Positions 25,448 to 33,927 of a stretch of 64,000 nt of DNA are shown one piece after another (positions within the stretch are counted from its first letter, which is position 1; each line of letters starts with the position of its first letter). The notes under the pieces were generated by a model. That model was not told the origin of the DNA and searched no databases. It saw only the letters and a program-made list of their open reading frames with translations. The stretch is from assembly GCA_963752695.1 (NCBI GenBank), contig CAVVZB010000001.1, positions 186,001-250,000 on the forward strand, written 5' to 3'. The position numbers were made by a program, and so were the translations under genes. The stretch is from Bog-113 sp963752695. GTDB taxonomy: Bacteria; Acidobacteriota; Terriglobia; Bryobacterales; Bryobacteraceae.

Positions 25448-26536
25448 ATGCGGCTTACGCTCGATCTTACGCCGACATTGCTCCGTAGCGCGGGCGTCAA
25501 GAATCATCTCTATTACTGGGCTCGCGCTCTCGCCGAATCACGCGGCCACAACGAGATCGAGTACTTTCCGTTTCTGAACCGCATGGATCCACTGCATCAC
25601 GATCAGGGCCGGGAAAGCGGGATTCCCGATTGGCGCCTGGTCCTGATCGCTGCCTTGAATCACCCTGCCACGAATCCGATTGCTCGCCGGATGTTGCCAC
25701 GCTTCTCCCTCTTTCATGGATCTCCGCAGTCCCACATTCCCCCACGCACGCACCGGCTCACCTCGCATATTCACGACCTCACTTGCTGGCGCATGCCAGA
25801 GTTTCATAGCCGCGCCAACAATGCCGCCGCTTACCGGATGGCCGAATCCGTCTGGAAGCGCGCCGACGGCCTGATCGCCGTTTCCGAAAGCGCGCTGCGC
25901 GACGCCGTGGAACTGCTCGGGCTAGACGAAAAACGCATCAAGGTCATTCCCCACGGCGTTCCAGAAGAATATTTCACGGCCCTGCCCGACCAGCGCAAGC
26001 GCCCTTACGTGCTCACCGTCGGGACCATTGAGCCGCGGAAGAATATCGACCGTCTCTTGGATGCTTGGGCCGCCTTGCCCAAAGACGCGAGGGCTGCGTT
26101 CGATCTGGTGATCGCCGGACCAACCGGGTGGATGTCCACAGCCACCATGACCCGTTTGAAAAGCGGCATTCCCGGAGTGGAGTTTCGGGGCTACGTGGCG
26201 GAATCGGACTTGCCCGCGCTTACCGCCGGCGCCACCGCGCTCGCCTACCCCTCGCTGTACGAAGGCTTCGGATTCCCTCTAGCGCAAGCCATGGCCTGTG
26301 GAGTTCCAAGCCTCACATCAGACATCTCCAGCATGCCGGAAGTCGCGGCCGGAAGCGCCCTGTTAGTAGAACCGCGCTCCGTCTCCTCCATCACCCAGGC
26401 TCTGTTCCGCTTGCTTACGGAGCCGTCATTGCGGGCGGACTTAGGCGCGCGCGGCAAGGCCTACGCGACCGTACATTACCGCTGGCCCCAAGTTGCCCGT
26501 CAATCCTGGGATTTCTTCGAACGCGTAGCGTCGTAA
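25448..26536 (+). CDS. Glycosyltransferase family 4
   Basis: This 362-residue GT-B enzyme has a C-terminal nucleotide-sugar half with GTIEPRKNIDRLL (near 197) and the E-x7-E type motif in YEGFGFPLAQAMACGVP. The N-terminal acceptor half carries ISHIHD-like HIHDLTCW. It probably adds a hexose or deoxyhexose to a surface polysaccharide. Its 3' end overlaps the convergent GT4 at 26500 by 37 bp. It faces the minus-strand glycan operon and may serve the same pathway. Confidence 0.88.
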   Translation: MRLTLDLTPTLLRSAGVKNHLYYWARALAESRGHNEIEYFPFLNRMDPLHHDQGRESGIPDWRLVLIAALNHPATNPIARRMLPRFSLFHGSPQSHIPPRTHRLTSHIHDLTCWRMPEFHSRANNAAAYRMAESVWKRADGLIAVSESALRDAVELLGLDEKRIKVIPHGVPEEYFTALPDQRKRPYVLTVGTIEPRKNIDRLLDAWAALPKDARAAFDLVIAGPTGWMSTATMTRLKSGIPGVEFRGYVAESDLPALTAGATALAYPSLYEGFGFPLAQAMACGVPSLTSDISSMPEVAAGSALLVEPRSVSSITQALFRLLTEPSLRADLGARGKAYATVHYRWPQVARQSWDFFERVAS

Positions 26537-27642
26537 GCGGTCTGTTCGAATAAACCGGTCAGCGACAGCGCCGAACGTTCCCACCCGAAGGCGCGCGCCC
26601 GCTGCATTCCCGCAGCACGCAACGTCTCCCGGCTTTCCGAGTCCACCGCAAGCGCCTCCAACGCTTCAGCAATCTCCACCATATCCGCAGGATCGAAGAA
26701 GCGAACAAAGCCCTCGGCAAACTCCATCAAAGACGGCAGCCGCGAACAAGCAACGGGAACGCCGGCCGCCATCGCCTCCAACACCGGAATTCCGAAACCT
26801 TCGAATTTGGATGGATACACGAACCCCGCTGCGTTCGCAAATAGATCGTAAATTTCCGACCGTGGCAGCCATCCCGGAATCGTTACGGCGTCTTCCAAAC
26901 CTAGCTCTTTCCGTCTTGCCTCGATCGCTGCCGTTTCAAAGCCCTTCAGCCCCGCCAGACACAGTTTCCAGCCTGGAAAAGTTACCCGGAAACGCGCGAA
27001 CGCCGTAAGTAGACCATCTAGGTTCTTATGCGGGTGCAAGGTGGAAACGCTGAGCAGCAGCTTCGCGGAGGGAGGGTTCCGTAGGCGCCGTTCCGCAATG
27101 CGCGCAAACTCCGGCTCCACTCCATGCGGAACAACAGCAATGCGGCTTTCGGGAATCTTGTAAAACTCCATCAGATCCGCTTTTACTGCACGCGAAAGAA
27201 CAACAATGCGGTTGGAACGCGCCGCCGATAGCGGAAGCATCAATCGCCAGAAAGGCAGATCCAAAGGCCTGAAGTACTCCGGGTGCCGCTTGTATTGCAA
27301 GTCATGGAAGACGGTGACCATGGGTCCCGGATAGGCAAGTGGCGCCGTGAAGCCCCCATTGAACAGCACATCCAAGTGCAAGCGCAGGCAGGCCATTACC
27401 AGCCCGGTCTGTTCATAAAGCAGGCGCGTCGGACGCGAGCGGCCGCTAACTGGCTGCGGGCAATCGTGAAAGTTCTCCGCGATCGGCGTCAGATCGTAAC
27501 CCGTATCGCGATTCCGGAGCACGAAATACTGGTTCACCCGATCGGTCTGCGCCAGCGCGCTGAGCACGTTCCGCAGATAGATTTCCGTGCCGCCCACGGC
27601 GCCTGGAATCAGATACAGCGCGTTCACGCCGATCCGAATCAA
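26500..27642 (-). CDS. Glycosyltransferase family 4
   Basis: This 380-residue GT-B enzyme starts at TTG 27642, overlapping the upstream TPR gene's stop as TTGA. Motifs include GGTEIYLRNVL near the N-terminus, VFHDLQYKRHPEYF, STLHPHKNLDGLL and YPSKFEGFGIPVLEAMAAGVP. The pattern resembles mannosyl- or rhamnosyltransferases of exopolysaccharide pathways. It is the last gene of the minus-strand operon that begins with phosphoketolase. Confidence 0.9.
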   Translation of the reverse strand: MIRIGVNALYLIPGAVGGTEIYLRNVLSALAQTDRVNQYFVLRNRDTGYDLTPIAENFHDCPQPVSGRSRPTRLLYEQTGLVMACLRLHLDVLFNGGFTAPLAYPGPMVTVFHDLQYKRHPEYFRPLDLPFWRLMLPLSAARSNRIVVLSRAVKADLMEFYKIPESRIAVVPHGVEPEFARIAERRLRNPPSAKLLLSVSTLHPHKNLDGLLTAFARFRVTFPGWKLCLAGLKGFETAAIEARRKELGLEDAVTIPGWLPRSEIYDLFANAAGFVYPSKFEGFGIPVLEAMAAGVPVACSRLPSLMEFAEGFVRFFDPADMVEIAEALEALAVDSESRETLRAAGMQRARAFGWERSALSLTGLFEQTAYDATRSKKSQD

Positions 27643-29372
27643 AATTGGCGCTCGTGCTTTTGCGCCCGGTCCAGCCCGCGTAGCGCCAGGTCGTTGGTGG
27701 GGTCCACGCTCAACACATGCCGGAACTGTGCGGCCGCTGTATCGAAGCGCGAGAACGCCAGATCCAGAATGCCAGTGTACGTGTAAGACAGCAAGTACGA
27801 GGGGTCCGTCTTACCGCCCTGCGCCAATGACCGGTACGCGTCATCGAACTGCCTCTGCTTCATTTGGATCATCGCTAGGTGCGCCCACGCCTCCGCCGAC
27901 GGCTTGATTGCGAGCGCCTTGCGATACCCCGCCATGGCTGCGTCTTCCTGGTTCACGCAATCGTAAGCACTTGCCAGGTTGTATGTGTTCCTATAGTCGG
28001 AGGGATCCAGCTTTTCCGCCCTCTGAAAATACGGTATGGCTTCGCCGCAGCGCCCGCGCAAGGCATATGCATCCGCCAGACCCATCAAGGCGCGCGTGTT
28101 GTTCGGATCTTTCGAAACCGCATCCTCCCACAGCGCTTCCATCCCCGTCCATTTCTGATTTCGATTAAATGTCAGAACGGCAAGCACCACACAAACGCCG
28201 GTGAGCACGGCGTACAATCGGTTTCGCTTCCACTCGATCCGCAAAGCCGCTTCGCATGCCATCAGCGCCAGCCCGATAAACGGAAGATACAAACGCCGCT
28301 CCGCCAGCGGATCTTTGATTGGCAGAATCGAACTGGTGGGCGCCAGCAGCAATAGGAACGTCAGAAACCCGTAGCTTGCGATCGGATACCGCTTTCGGAA
28401 ATACACGGCCGCCGCAATCGCTCCAAGCAGCGCGATTCCATAAAACACCGACCCATACTCAAGCAGGTGGTGCGAAACGGGGAAGTTGTAATCGACGCTC
28501 TGCCCATACGGGAGCAGGAATAGCCGAAGGTAGACAAAGATCGCGCGGAACTCGGTCAGCAGGTAGTCGTACCACGTCAAGCCCCTCATACCGAACCCAA
28601 GATTGGAGCCCGCCACAATGTACGTCGAGAAGTAGTACAGGCCACCCGCGCCCGCGATTGCAACCGGAACGTAGAGCTTCCAGTTATTCCTCACTCCAGC
28701 CCACGAGAAGCCGGGATTGAAGAAGTAATCAGTCAGCAGAAGCACCGCCGGAAGCATCGCCGTGTGCTCCTTGCAACTCATGGCGCACACGTAAAGCACG
28801 AGGACGAACGCGCTGGTTTTGAAATCGATCGCCACCTTCTTGCGATAAAGAAACAGATTGAACGCGCCAAGGAAGAACAGCACGCTGAGGTTTTCCGATC
28901 GGCTGGCGACATAGCTCACGGCTTCGGTCTGCACCGGGTGAAGTAAAAAGAGCGCGGCTCCAAAAGCGGCCAGGCCGGTCCGCTTTCCCACGTCCGTTCC
29001 CGCCCATTCCAGAAGCCGCCGGATCGCAAAAAAGATGAGAACGGCGCAGCCCGCGTGCAGAACAACGTTGAATGCATGATACGGCCCGGGATCTAATCCC
29101 GATAGCTGGAAATTGGCATAGAACGTAGCCATCAGCAGCGGACGCACACCTATCCACGCGCGCAACGGAAGAGCGGCCGCGTTCGTAAAAAACATCGGCA
29201 GGCCACGATCGTCGAAGACAAAATCGCCGCCAAGGGCTGGGGCATACGCAAGAAACGCCGCCACCAACGCTCCGCCGAAAAGGAGCAGTGCCCAGAGCCA
29301 TCCGGATCGAGGCTTCGGCGCCACCACTACCGGCGCGGGCTGACTCCTAGAGCTCCTGACTACCTTCACCAT
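27639..29372 (-). CDS. TMTC-like polytopic GT-C glycosyltransferase with TPR tail
   Basis: From ATG 29372 the product is 577 residues; an upstream in-frame ATG at 29438 lies deep in the DUF2304 gene and is less likely. About ten membrane segments fill residues 25-430. The first loop carries DFVFDDRGLP, like the DD motif of GT-C enzymes, and HPVQTEAVSYVASRSENLS matches the TMTC/DUF1736 family. Residues about 440-577 hold four to five TPR repeats. In animals TMTC proteins O-mannosylate proteins from a dolichol donor. It overlaps DUF2304 upstream by 26 bp and GT4 downstream by 4 bp. A polyprenyl-sugar-dependent transferase is inferred. Confidence 0.78.
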   Translation of the reverse strand: MVKVVRSSRSQPAPVVVAPKPRSGWLWALLLFGGALVAAFLAYAPALGGDFVFDDRGLPMFFTNAAALPLRAWIGVRPLLMATFYANFQLSGLDPGPYHAFNVVLHAGCAVLIFFAIRRLLEWAGTDVGKRTGLAAFGAALFLLHPVQTEAVSYVASRSENLSVLFFLGAFNLFLYRKKVAIDFKTSAFVLVLYVCAMSCKEHTAMLPAVLLLTDYFFNPGFSWAGVRNNWKLYVPVAIAGAGGLYYFSTYIVAGSNLGFGMRGLTWYDYLLTEFRAIFVYLRLFLLPYGQSVDYNFPVSHHLLEYGSVFYGIALLGAIAAAVYFRKRYPIASYGFLTFLLLLAPTSSILPIKDPLAERRLYLPFIGLALMACEAALRIEWKRNRLYAVLTGVCVVLAVLTFNRNQKWTGMEALWEDAVSKDPNNTRALMGLADAYALRGRCGEAIPYFQRAEKLDPSDYRNTYNLASAYDCVNQEDAAMAGYRKALAIKPSAEAWAHLAMIQMKQRQFDDAYRSLAQGGKTDPSYLLSYTYTGILDLAFSRFDTAAAQFRHVLSVDPTNDLALRGLDRAQKHERQF

Positions 29373-29715
29373 GGTCCCGCAAATGATGCAGTTGAAACTC
29401 GAGAATCGCGATGCGCTGCACCAGAGCCACCGTGTCATCCCGCAGTTGCGAAAGCAAAATGGAAGCCCAGAAAAACAGCAGCAGAAACACCACGAACACG
29501 CCTACGAGCAGCACCACCGGAGGCTGTTCGATGTGCAGCATCGCCGCGCCCGCTCGCAGCAGCCACTCCGACCGCGACAGCCCGAAAAGTGCCGCCGCCG
29601 CTACCAACCAGCCGACCGAGTACTCGGCCCGAATCCGCGCCCGCCGCACAGAGAAGAGCACCAGCAAAAACAAGAGAACGCTGATCGCGCTAGTGAAGAC
29701 AAGCAGGCGGGACAT
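29347..29715 (-). CDS. DUF2304 small membrane protein
   Basis: The product has 122 residues: three hydrophobic segments (about 5-23, 35-50, 67-88) and then a coiled-coil-like tail (LSQLRDDTVALVQRIAILEFQ). The EYSVGWLVAAAALF segment is typical of DUF2304, a family usually encoded beside DPM-like GT2 enzymes. Here it starts within the stop of that GT2 (TGATG overlap). It may anchor or assist the glycosyltransferase at the membrane. Its own activity is unknown. Confidence 0.82.
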   Translation of the reverse strand: MSRLLVFTSAISVLLFLLVLFSVRRARIRAEYSVGWLVAAAALFGLSRSEWLLRAGAAMLHIEQPPVVLLVGVFVVFLLLFFWASILLSQLRDDTVALVQRIAILEFQLHHLRDHGEGSQEL

Positions 29716-30473
29716 CAGGGCTTTTCAGAATGACGGCTTTCCGGTGTACGCACGCTACGAGCATCATACTTCAGCACGTTCACCACGATCCCCAGCATCA
29801 CGTGGATGATGTAGTACACCGACTTTGCGGGTGTTATCGATGACCGGCCCGTAGTGCGCGGTAGCACCCGGCACGGAACTTCTTCGAAACGGAACCGCCG
29901 CCGCTGCAACACCACCAACGCTTCGATTTCCGGATACTCCAGCGGGAACGTCCGGCTGAATACCTGCAGCGCCGTGCGGTTCACTCCCACGAATCCCGAG
30001 GTCGGATCGTGCACCGGCTTGCCCAGCACCAGCCCCAGCATCCAGCGAAAAAATACGATTCCCAATCCGCGCATGGGCGACGTATACCGCCCATTCTGTT
30101 CGATGAACCGCGAGCCGATTACCATGTGGGCCCCGGATCGCACCAAAGTCTCATAGATCAGCGGAATGTCCCGCGCATCGTGCTGCCCATCACCATCCAC
30201 ACGCACCACGTAATCGAACCCCAGTTCAAAGGCAAGCTTGTAGCCGGTTTGCACGCATCCGCCCAGGCCCAGGTGGCGCGGCAGGCTCACCACTTCGGCC
30301 CCGGCTTTCTTGGCGCGGAGCACGGTCGCGTCCGTCGAATAATCGTCAATCACCAGCACCGGCACACCCGGCATCTCCTGATGAATCGAACGCACTACCC
30401 CTTCGATGGCGCCTTCTTCGTTCAGCGCGGGCACGATGATCAGCAGCGAGTTCGGCTTGCGCTGTTCTCTCAC
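29715..30473 (-). CDS. DPM-like glycosyltransferase family 2 (polyprenyl-phosphate sugar synthase type)
   Basis: This 252-residue protein starts at GTG 30473, overlapping the stop of the broken GT2 (GTGA). The GT-A core has VPALNEE, VIDDYSTD and the metal-binding VRVDGDGQHD, then GSRF and the DPTSGFVGVNR acceptor loop. A hydrophobic C-terminal helix (VYYIIHVMLGIVVNVL) follows. It matches dolichyl/polyprenyl-phosphate mannose or glucose synthases. With DUF2304 and the TMTC-like protein it forms a plausible lipid-linked sugar donor and transferase set. Confidence 0.88.
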   Translation of the reverse strand: MREQRKPNSLLIIVPALNEEGAIEGVVRSIHQEMPGVPVLVIDDYSTDATVLRAKKAGAEVVSLPRHLGLGGCVQTGYKLAFELGFDYVVRVDGDGQHDARDIPLIYETLVRSGAHMVIGSRFIEQNGRYTSPMRGLGIVFFRWMLGLVLGKPVHDPTSGFVGVNRTALQVFSRTFPLEYPEIEALVVLQRRRFRFEEVPCRVLPRTTGRSSITPAKSVYYIIHVMLGIVVNVLKYDARSVRTPESRHSEKP

Positions 30474-31478
30474 TGGCCCGCAATCTTCCGGCCGGAAATG
30501 GAATGCTTCTTCAAGAGCCCCGTAAATTCCCCCGGCGTCATACGCGCGGTCTTCCGGATCGCCCGCCGCTTCCTCCGCAGTTCCCCGAAATGCGTAATCA
30601 CGAGCCAGTGCGCGCGAAACACCATGCCCGCCAACTCCAGTCCGCCACCGCTTTCACTTCGGAACTGCGCGGCGGCGCCCCGGTTCTGCAGCATGTAAAC
30701 CAGATGCCAGAAGTACCGCGTTGCCGTTTGCCACGGCAGCGCCCACAGCATCGACGCCGGAAAATTCTTCACTGCCACCCAAAGCCGGTTGCGCTCCACA
30801 TACCACGCTTTCAAAGCGGAAGCCGCGCCCGAGGATTGCGAGTAGTGGTGCTCCACTTCCGCATCCGGCACATACGCGCAAGCCCATCCCATCCGGCGCG
30901 CGCGCAGCCCCAAATCAGTGTCTTCGCAATAAAGGAAGAAGTTTTCATCGAACAAGCCAATCTCATCCAACATTTCCCGCCGGTAAAGTGCGGCGGACGC
31001 ACTCGGCATCAGGACGTCAGCCGCGTCTCCGAACATCTCCGCCGGTTGTCCGTGTCCCGCGTTGCTTGCTAGACCCATCCCCGCCGATCAGCATCCCCGC
31101 CGAATCCAGAAGGCAAGTCCCTTTCAGCCGCACCCGCGAGGCGCACATGCCCACCCCTGCATCGCTCTCCATGGCTCGCCGCAACGCTCCCAGCCACTGT
31201 GGCGACGATTCCACGTCATCGTTCAGAGTGGCTAGATAACGCGCCTGCGACAGCGCCCATGCCCGATTCATCGCCGCCGCGAATCCCACGTTCCGCGCAC
31301 TCCGATCCACCCGCACGCCCGTCCGGCCCGCCAACTGGCTTTCGATCGCGCCCGTCCCGCTGTTATCCACCACGATCACTTCGAAATCCCGGTCCGTCTG
31401 CCGATCGAGCGCATCCAGACACGCATCGAGCAGGGGTCCACCCTTCAACGATGCGATCGCAACCACGGTAGCCGGCAA
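30470..31478 (-). pseudogene. GT2 (rhamnosyltransferase-like) interrupted by a +1 frameshift
   Basis: Two frames together make one GT2. The first (31478-31017) has VVAIASLKGG, VDNSGTG, NVGFAAAMNRAW and LNDDVES, ending in LLDSAGMLIGGDGSSKQRG. The second (to 30470) resumes with HGQPAEMFGDAADVLMPSA, ALYRREMLDEIGLFDE and FLYCEDTDLGLRARRMGW. Removing one G from the GGG at 31058-31056 restores a continuous protein of 335 residues with a normal family layout. It is broken as given. Recent mutation, sequencing error or frameshifting are all possible, and flanking gene overlaps are intact. AAGGAG (31484-31479) touches the TTG at 31478, so the real start may be GTG 31466. Confidence 0.85.
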
Positions 31479-31487
31479 CTCCTTATG

Positions 31488-32705
31488 TTAGTGCGTGGGG
31501 CGGTCTTGCGGCGGCAACACGGCTCCGAACTCTTCGCCCGCGCGTTGAATGTACTGGTCGCGCAGCGCCGCCAGCCGCTCATGATCCGGCGCGGCTACAA
31601 TCAACCCGACGTGATGTTTCTCGTCCATGCGCCACACCACCTCCGGCGCGTCGTAACCGGATGTGTCCGGGCGTTCCTGCCGCGACAGTGACACGATCAG
31701 GGCCGCGTAATCGGATCTCACTTCGGGCAAACGATACGGCGTCTCCGTCGTGGACGCTTCGACGCGGGCCCATTCCGCCCACAGATTCAAGCCCGAAGCC
31801 GCCTCTACCAGGTCGCCAATGTGCGCCCCGCCCACGCGCGCCGCCGTCTCCAGGAAGAAGATCTCGCCCGTCGCATGGCTGACGATGAACTCGGTGTGGC
31901 TCACGCCGCGCCAATGCCCCATCGCCTTCAACACTTGCGCGTTCAAACTCGTCAGTTCCTGTTCCAGATCGCCCCCGCGCGGCAGTATCGAGGTCGTGAA
32001 GACTCCGCCTCCGTGCGACACATCCATCGGTGGCCGGCCATACGCGCTCGCCACGCGGAAGATCACTTCGCCATCCCAAACCACCGAGTCCACATGGCAC
32101 ACGTTGCCGGGCACGTACTGCTCCAAAAGATAGAACGACTGGCGGTCGCCCAGCGCCTCCAACACCGCCCAGAGTTCTTCCGCGGCCGCGATCTTCTTAA
32201 TGCCGATCGCACCCGCCATGAACCGGGGCTTCAGCACCCAGGGCCCCGGTACCCGCTTCGTAAACACGTCTAAATCCGCATGATTCACCACCGCCGAAAA
32301 CGCCGGGACTCGAATGCCTGCTGCCGCCGCCGCATGCCGCATGTACAGCTTGTCTCGAAAACGCCGCGCCGTGGTCTCATCCATGCCCGCCAGACAAAGA
32401 TGCGCACGAATCGCCGCCGCAATTTCCTGATCGAATTCATCCAGCGCCACCAGACGGTCGATCCGATGATTACGCGCCAGATAGCTGATCGAGTTTAATG
32501 TATCTTCCCGATCCCAGACCTGCTGCTCATCCGGCATGTAGAAGATCTCGTCGATGCTTTCAAGGGGCCACCGCGCCTCATCTTTCAAGCTCAGCGACGT
32601 CACCAGCAGCACGCGGCACCCCTGCCGTCTAGCCTCCTGAAGAAAAGCGTGGCCCTTCTCGTAACTGGCAAAGCACAGAATCGTAAATGGCTGCCCGGCG
32701 CTCAT
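31488..32705 (-). CDS. ATP-grasp ligase-like protein
   Basis: This 405-residue protein has three ATP-grasp subdomains. The N-terminal part is Rossmann-like (CFASYEKGHAFLQEARRQG), the ATP-binding part has WVLKPRFMAGAIGIKKI and LLEQYVPG, and the metal-binding end reads FIVSHATGEIFFLETAARVGGAH. The family joins a carboxylate to an amine or thiol through an acyl phosphate. Closest by pattern are carbamoyl-phosphate-synthase-like and dipeptide-ligase-like enzymes. It sits between ackA (6 bp) and the GT2 (9 bp) in the operon, so amidation of a glycan or surface metabolite is possible. Substrate is unknown. Confidence 0.82.
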   Translation of the reverse strand: MSAGQPFTILCFASYEKGHAFLQEARRQGCRVLLVTSLSLKDEARWPLESIDEIFYMPDEQQVWDREDTLNSISYLARNHRIDRLVALDEFDQEIAAAIRAHLCLAGMDETTARRFRDKLYMRHAAAAAGIRVPAFSAVVNHADLDVFTKRVPGPWVLKPRFMAGAIGIKKIAAAEELWAVLEALGDRQSFYLLEQYVPGNVCHVDSVVWDGEVIFRVASAYGRPPMDVSHGGGVFTTSILPRGGDLEQELTSLNAQVLKAMGHWRGVSHTEFIVSHATGEIFFLETAARVGGAHIGDLVEAASGLNLWAEWARVEASTTETPYRLPEVRSDYAALIVSLSRQERPDTSGYDAPEVVWRMDEKHHVGLIVAAPDHERLAALRDQYIQRAGEEFGAVLPPQDRPTH

Positions 32706-32711
32706 GAGTTT

Positions 32712-33926
32712 TCATATTGAAACACATGTGGCGCACAAAAGCGTGTCGCGGGCAATTAACAGCTCTTCTTTCGTCGGAATCACCCAGACTGGAATGCGCG
32801 AAGAGTCCGTGCTGATTCGCGCCTCAACGCCCTGCGCGGCGTTGTTTTGCTCGCCATCCACCGTCACACCCATCCAACTCAGACCGTCCCCCACCTGCTG
32901 CCGGATCGCGCTCGCATTCTCTCCGATGCCACCCGTGAACACGATTCCGTCCGCGCCCCCAAGAATCGTGAGGTAAGCCCCGATGTTCTTGACGATCCGG
33001 TAGCAAAACACATCCACCGCGTCCCGTGCGCGCGCGTCCCCCTGATCCCGCAGGTTTAGGACGTCCCGCATGTCGCTCGTCCCGCCAGTAATTCCCGCCA
33101 GACCAGCCCGATGATTCAACATCTCTCCCACGCCCTCGATTCCCTTCGGGTCGCGCCCCGCCAGAAACAGGACCGCCGCCGGATCCATCTCACCCGGTCG
33201 CGTACCCATCAATAGCCCATCCATCGGCGTGAATCCCATCGTGGTATCCACCGACTTGCCGCCGTCTATCGCACACAGCGAGCAGCCGTTCCCTAAATGG
33301 CCCACAATCATCTTCATATCTTCGATTGGCTTGTTCAGCATCCGCGCAAAGCGGGCCGACACATACCGGTAAGACGTTCCATGAAACCCGTACTTACGCA
33401 CCTTATCCCGCTCGTAGAGTTCATAGGGAATGCCATACAGGTACGCGCGCCGAGGTAAGGTCTGATGAAACGCAGTGTCGAATACCGCCACTTGCTTCGC
33501 CTTCGGCAGCAACTTGCGGCTGGCGTAGTAGCCCTGCAGGTTATGCGGATTATGTAGTGGCGCAAGCGCGGACAGGTTCTCAATCTGCTTCAGCGTCGCG
33601 TCGTCAATCTCAACCGACTCCTGAAACAAATCCCCGCCGTGCACGAACCGATGCCCCGCCGCTTCAATCTGTTGCGGATCGGCCGCGCTCGCCAGCGATT
33701 CGAACGCGATCGTAATCGCTTGCTCGGCATCCTTCACCGGCTCGGTCTTTTGCTGTTTGCCGCTGCCCGTGATCTGCCAGCTGACTTTCGCGTCCTCTGA
33801 CCCGATTCGCTCCACCTGCCCGCGTCCCACCACCCGGTCGCTGTCATCGTCCATCTGCGCCCGGCTCGTTTCGATGAGCTGAAACTTCAACGAGGAACTG
33901 CCGCAGTTCAGGACCAGTACCAGCAT
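32712..33926 (-). CDS. ackA: Acetate kinase
   Basis: The product has 404 residues: N-terminal VLNCGSSSLKF, central HRFVHGG, VFDTAFHQTLP and YGFHGTSY, nucleotide-binding GHLGNG and FTGGIGENA. All are standard ASKHA acetate-kinase motifs. It makes ATP and acetate from acetyl phosphate. It starts one base after the phosphoketolase stop, so acetyl phosphate made by phosphoketolase is directly converted. The last few residues (LLCATCVSI) are Cys-containing and atypical. Confidence 0.97.
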   Translation of the reverse strand: MLVLVLNCGSSSLKFQLIETSRAQMDDDSDRVVGRGQVERIGSEDAKVSWQITGSGKQQKTEPVKDAEQAITIAFESLASAADPQQIEAAGHRFVHGGDLFQESVEIDDATLKQIENLSALAPLHNPHNLQGYYASRKLLPKAKQVAVFDTAFHQTLPRRAYLYGIPYELYERDKVRKYGFHGTSYRYVSARFARMLNKPIEDMKMIVGHLGNGCSLCAIDGGKSVDTTMGFTPMDGLLMGTRPGEMDPAAVLFLAGRDPKGIEGVGEMLNHRAGLAGITGGTSDMRDVLNLRDQGDARARDAVDVFCYRIVKNIGAYLTILGGADGIVFTGGIGENASAIRQQVGDGLSWMGVTVDGEQNNAAQGVEARISTDSSRIPVWVIPTKEELLIARDTLLCATCVSI

Positions 33927-33927
33927 C

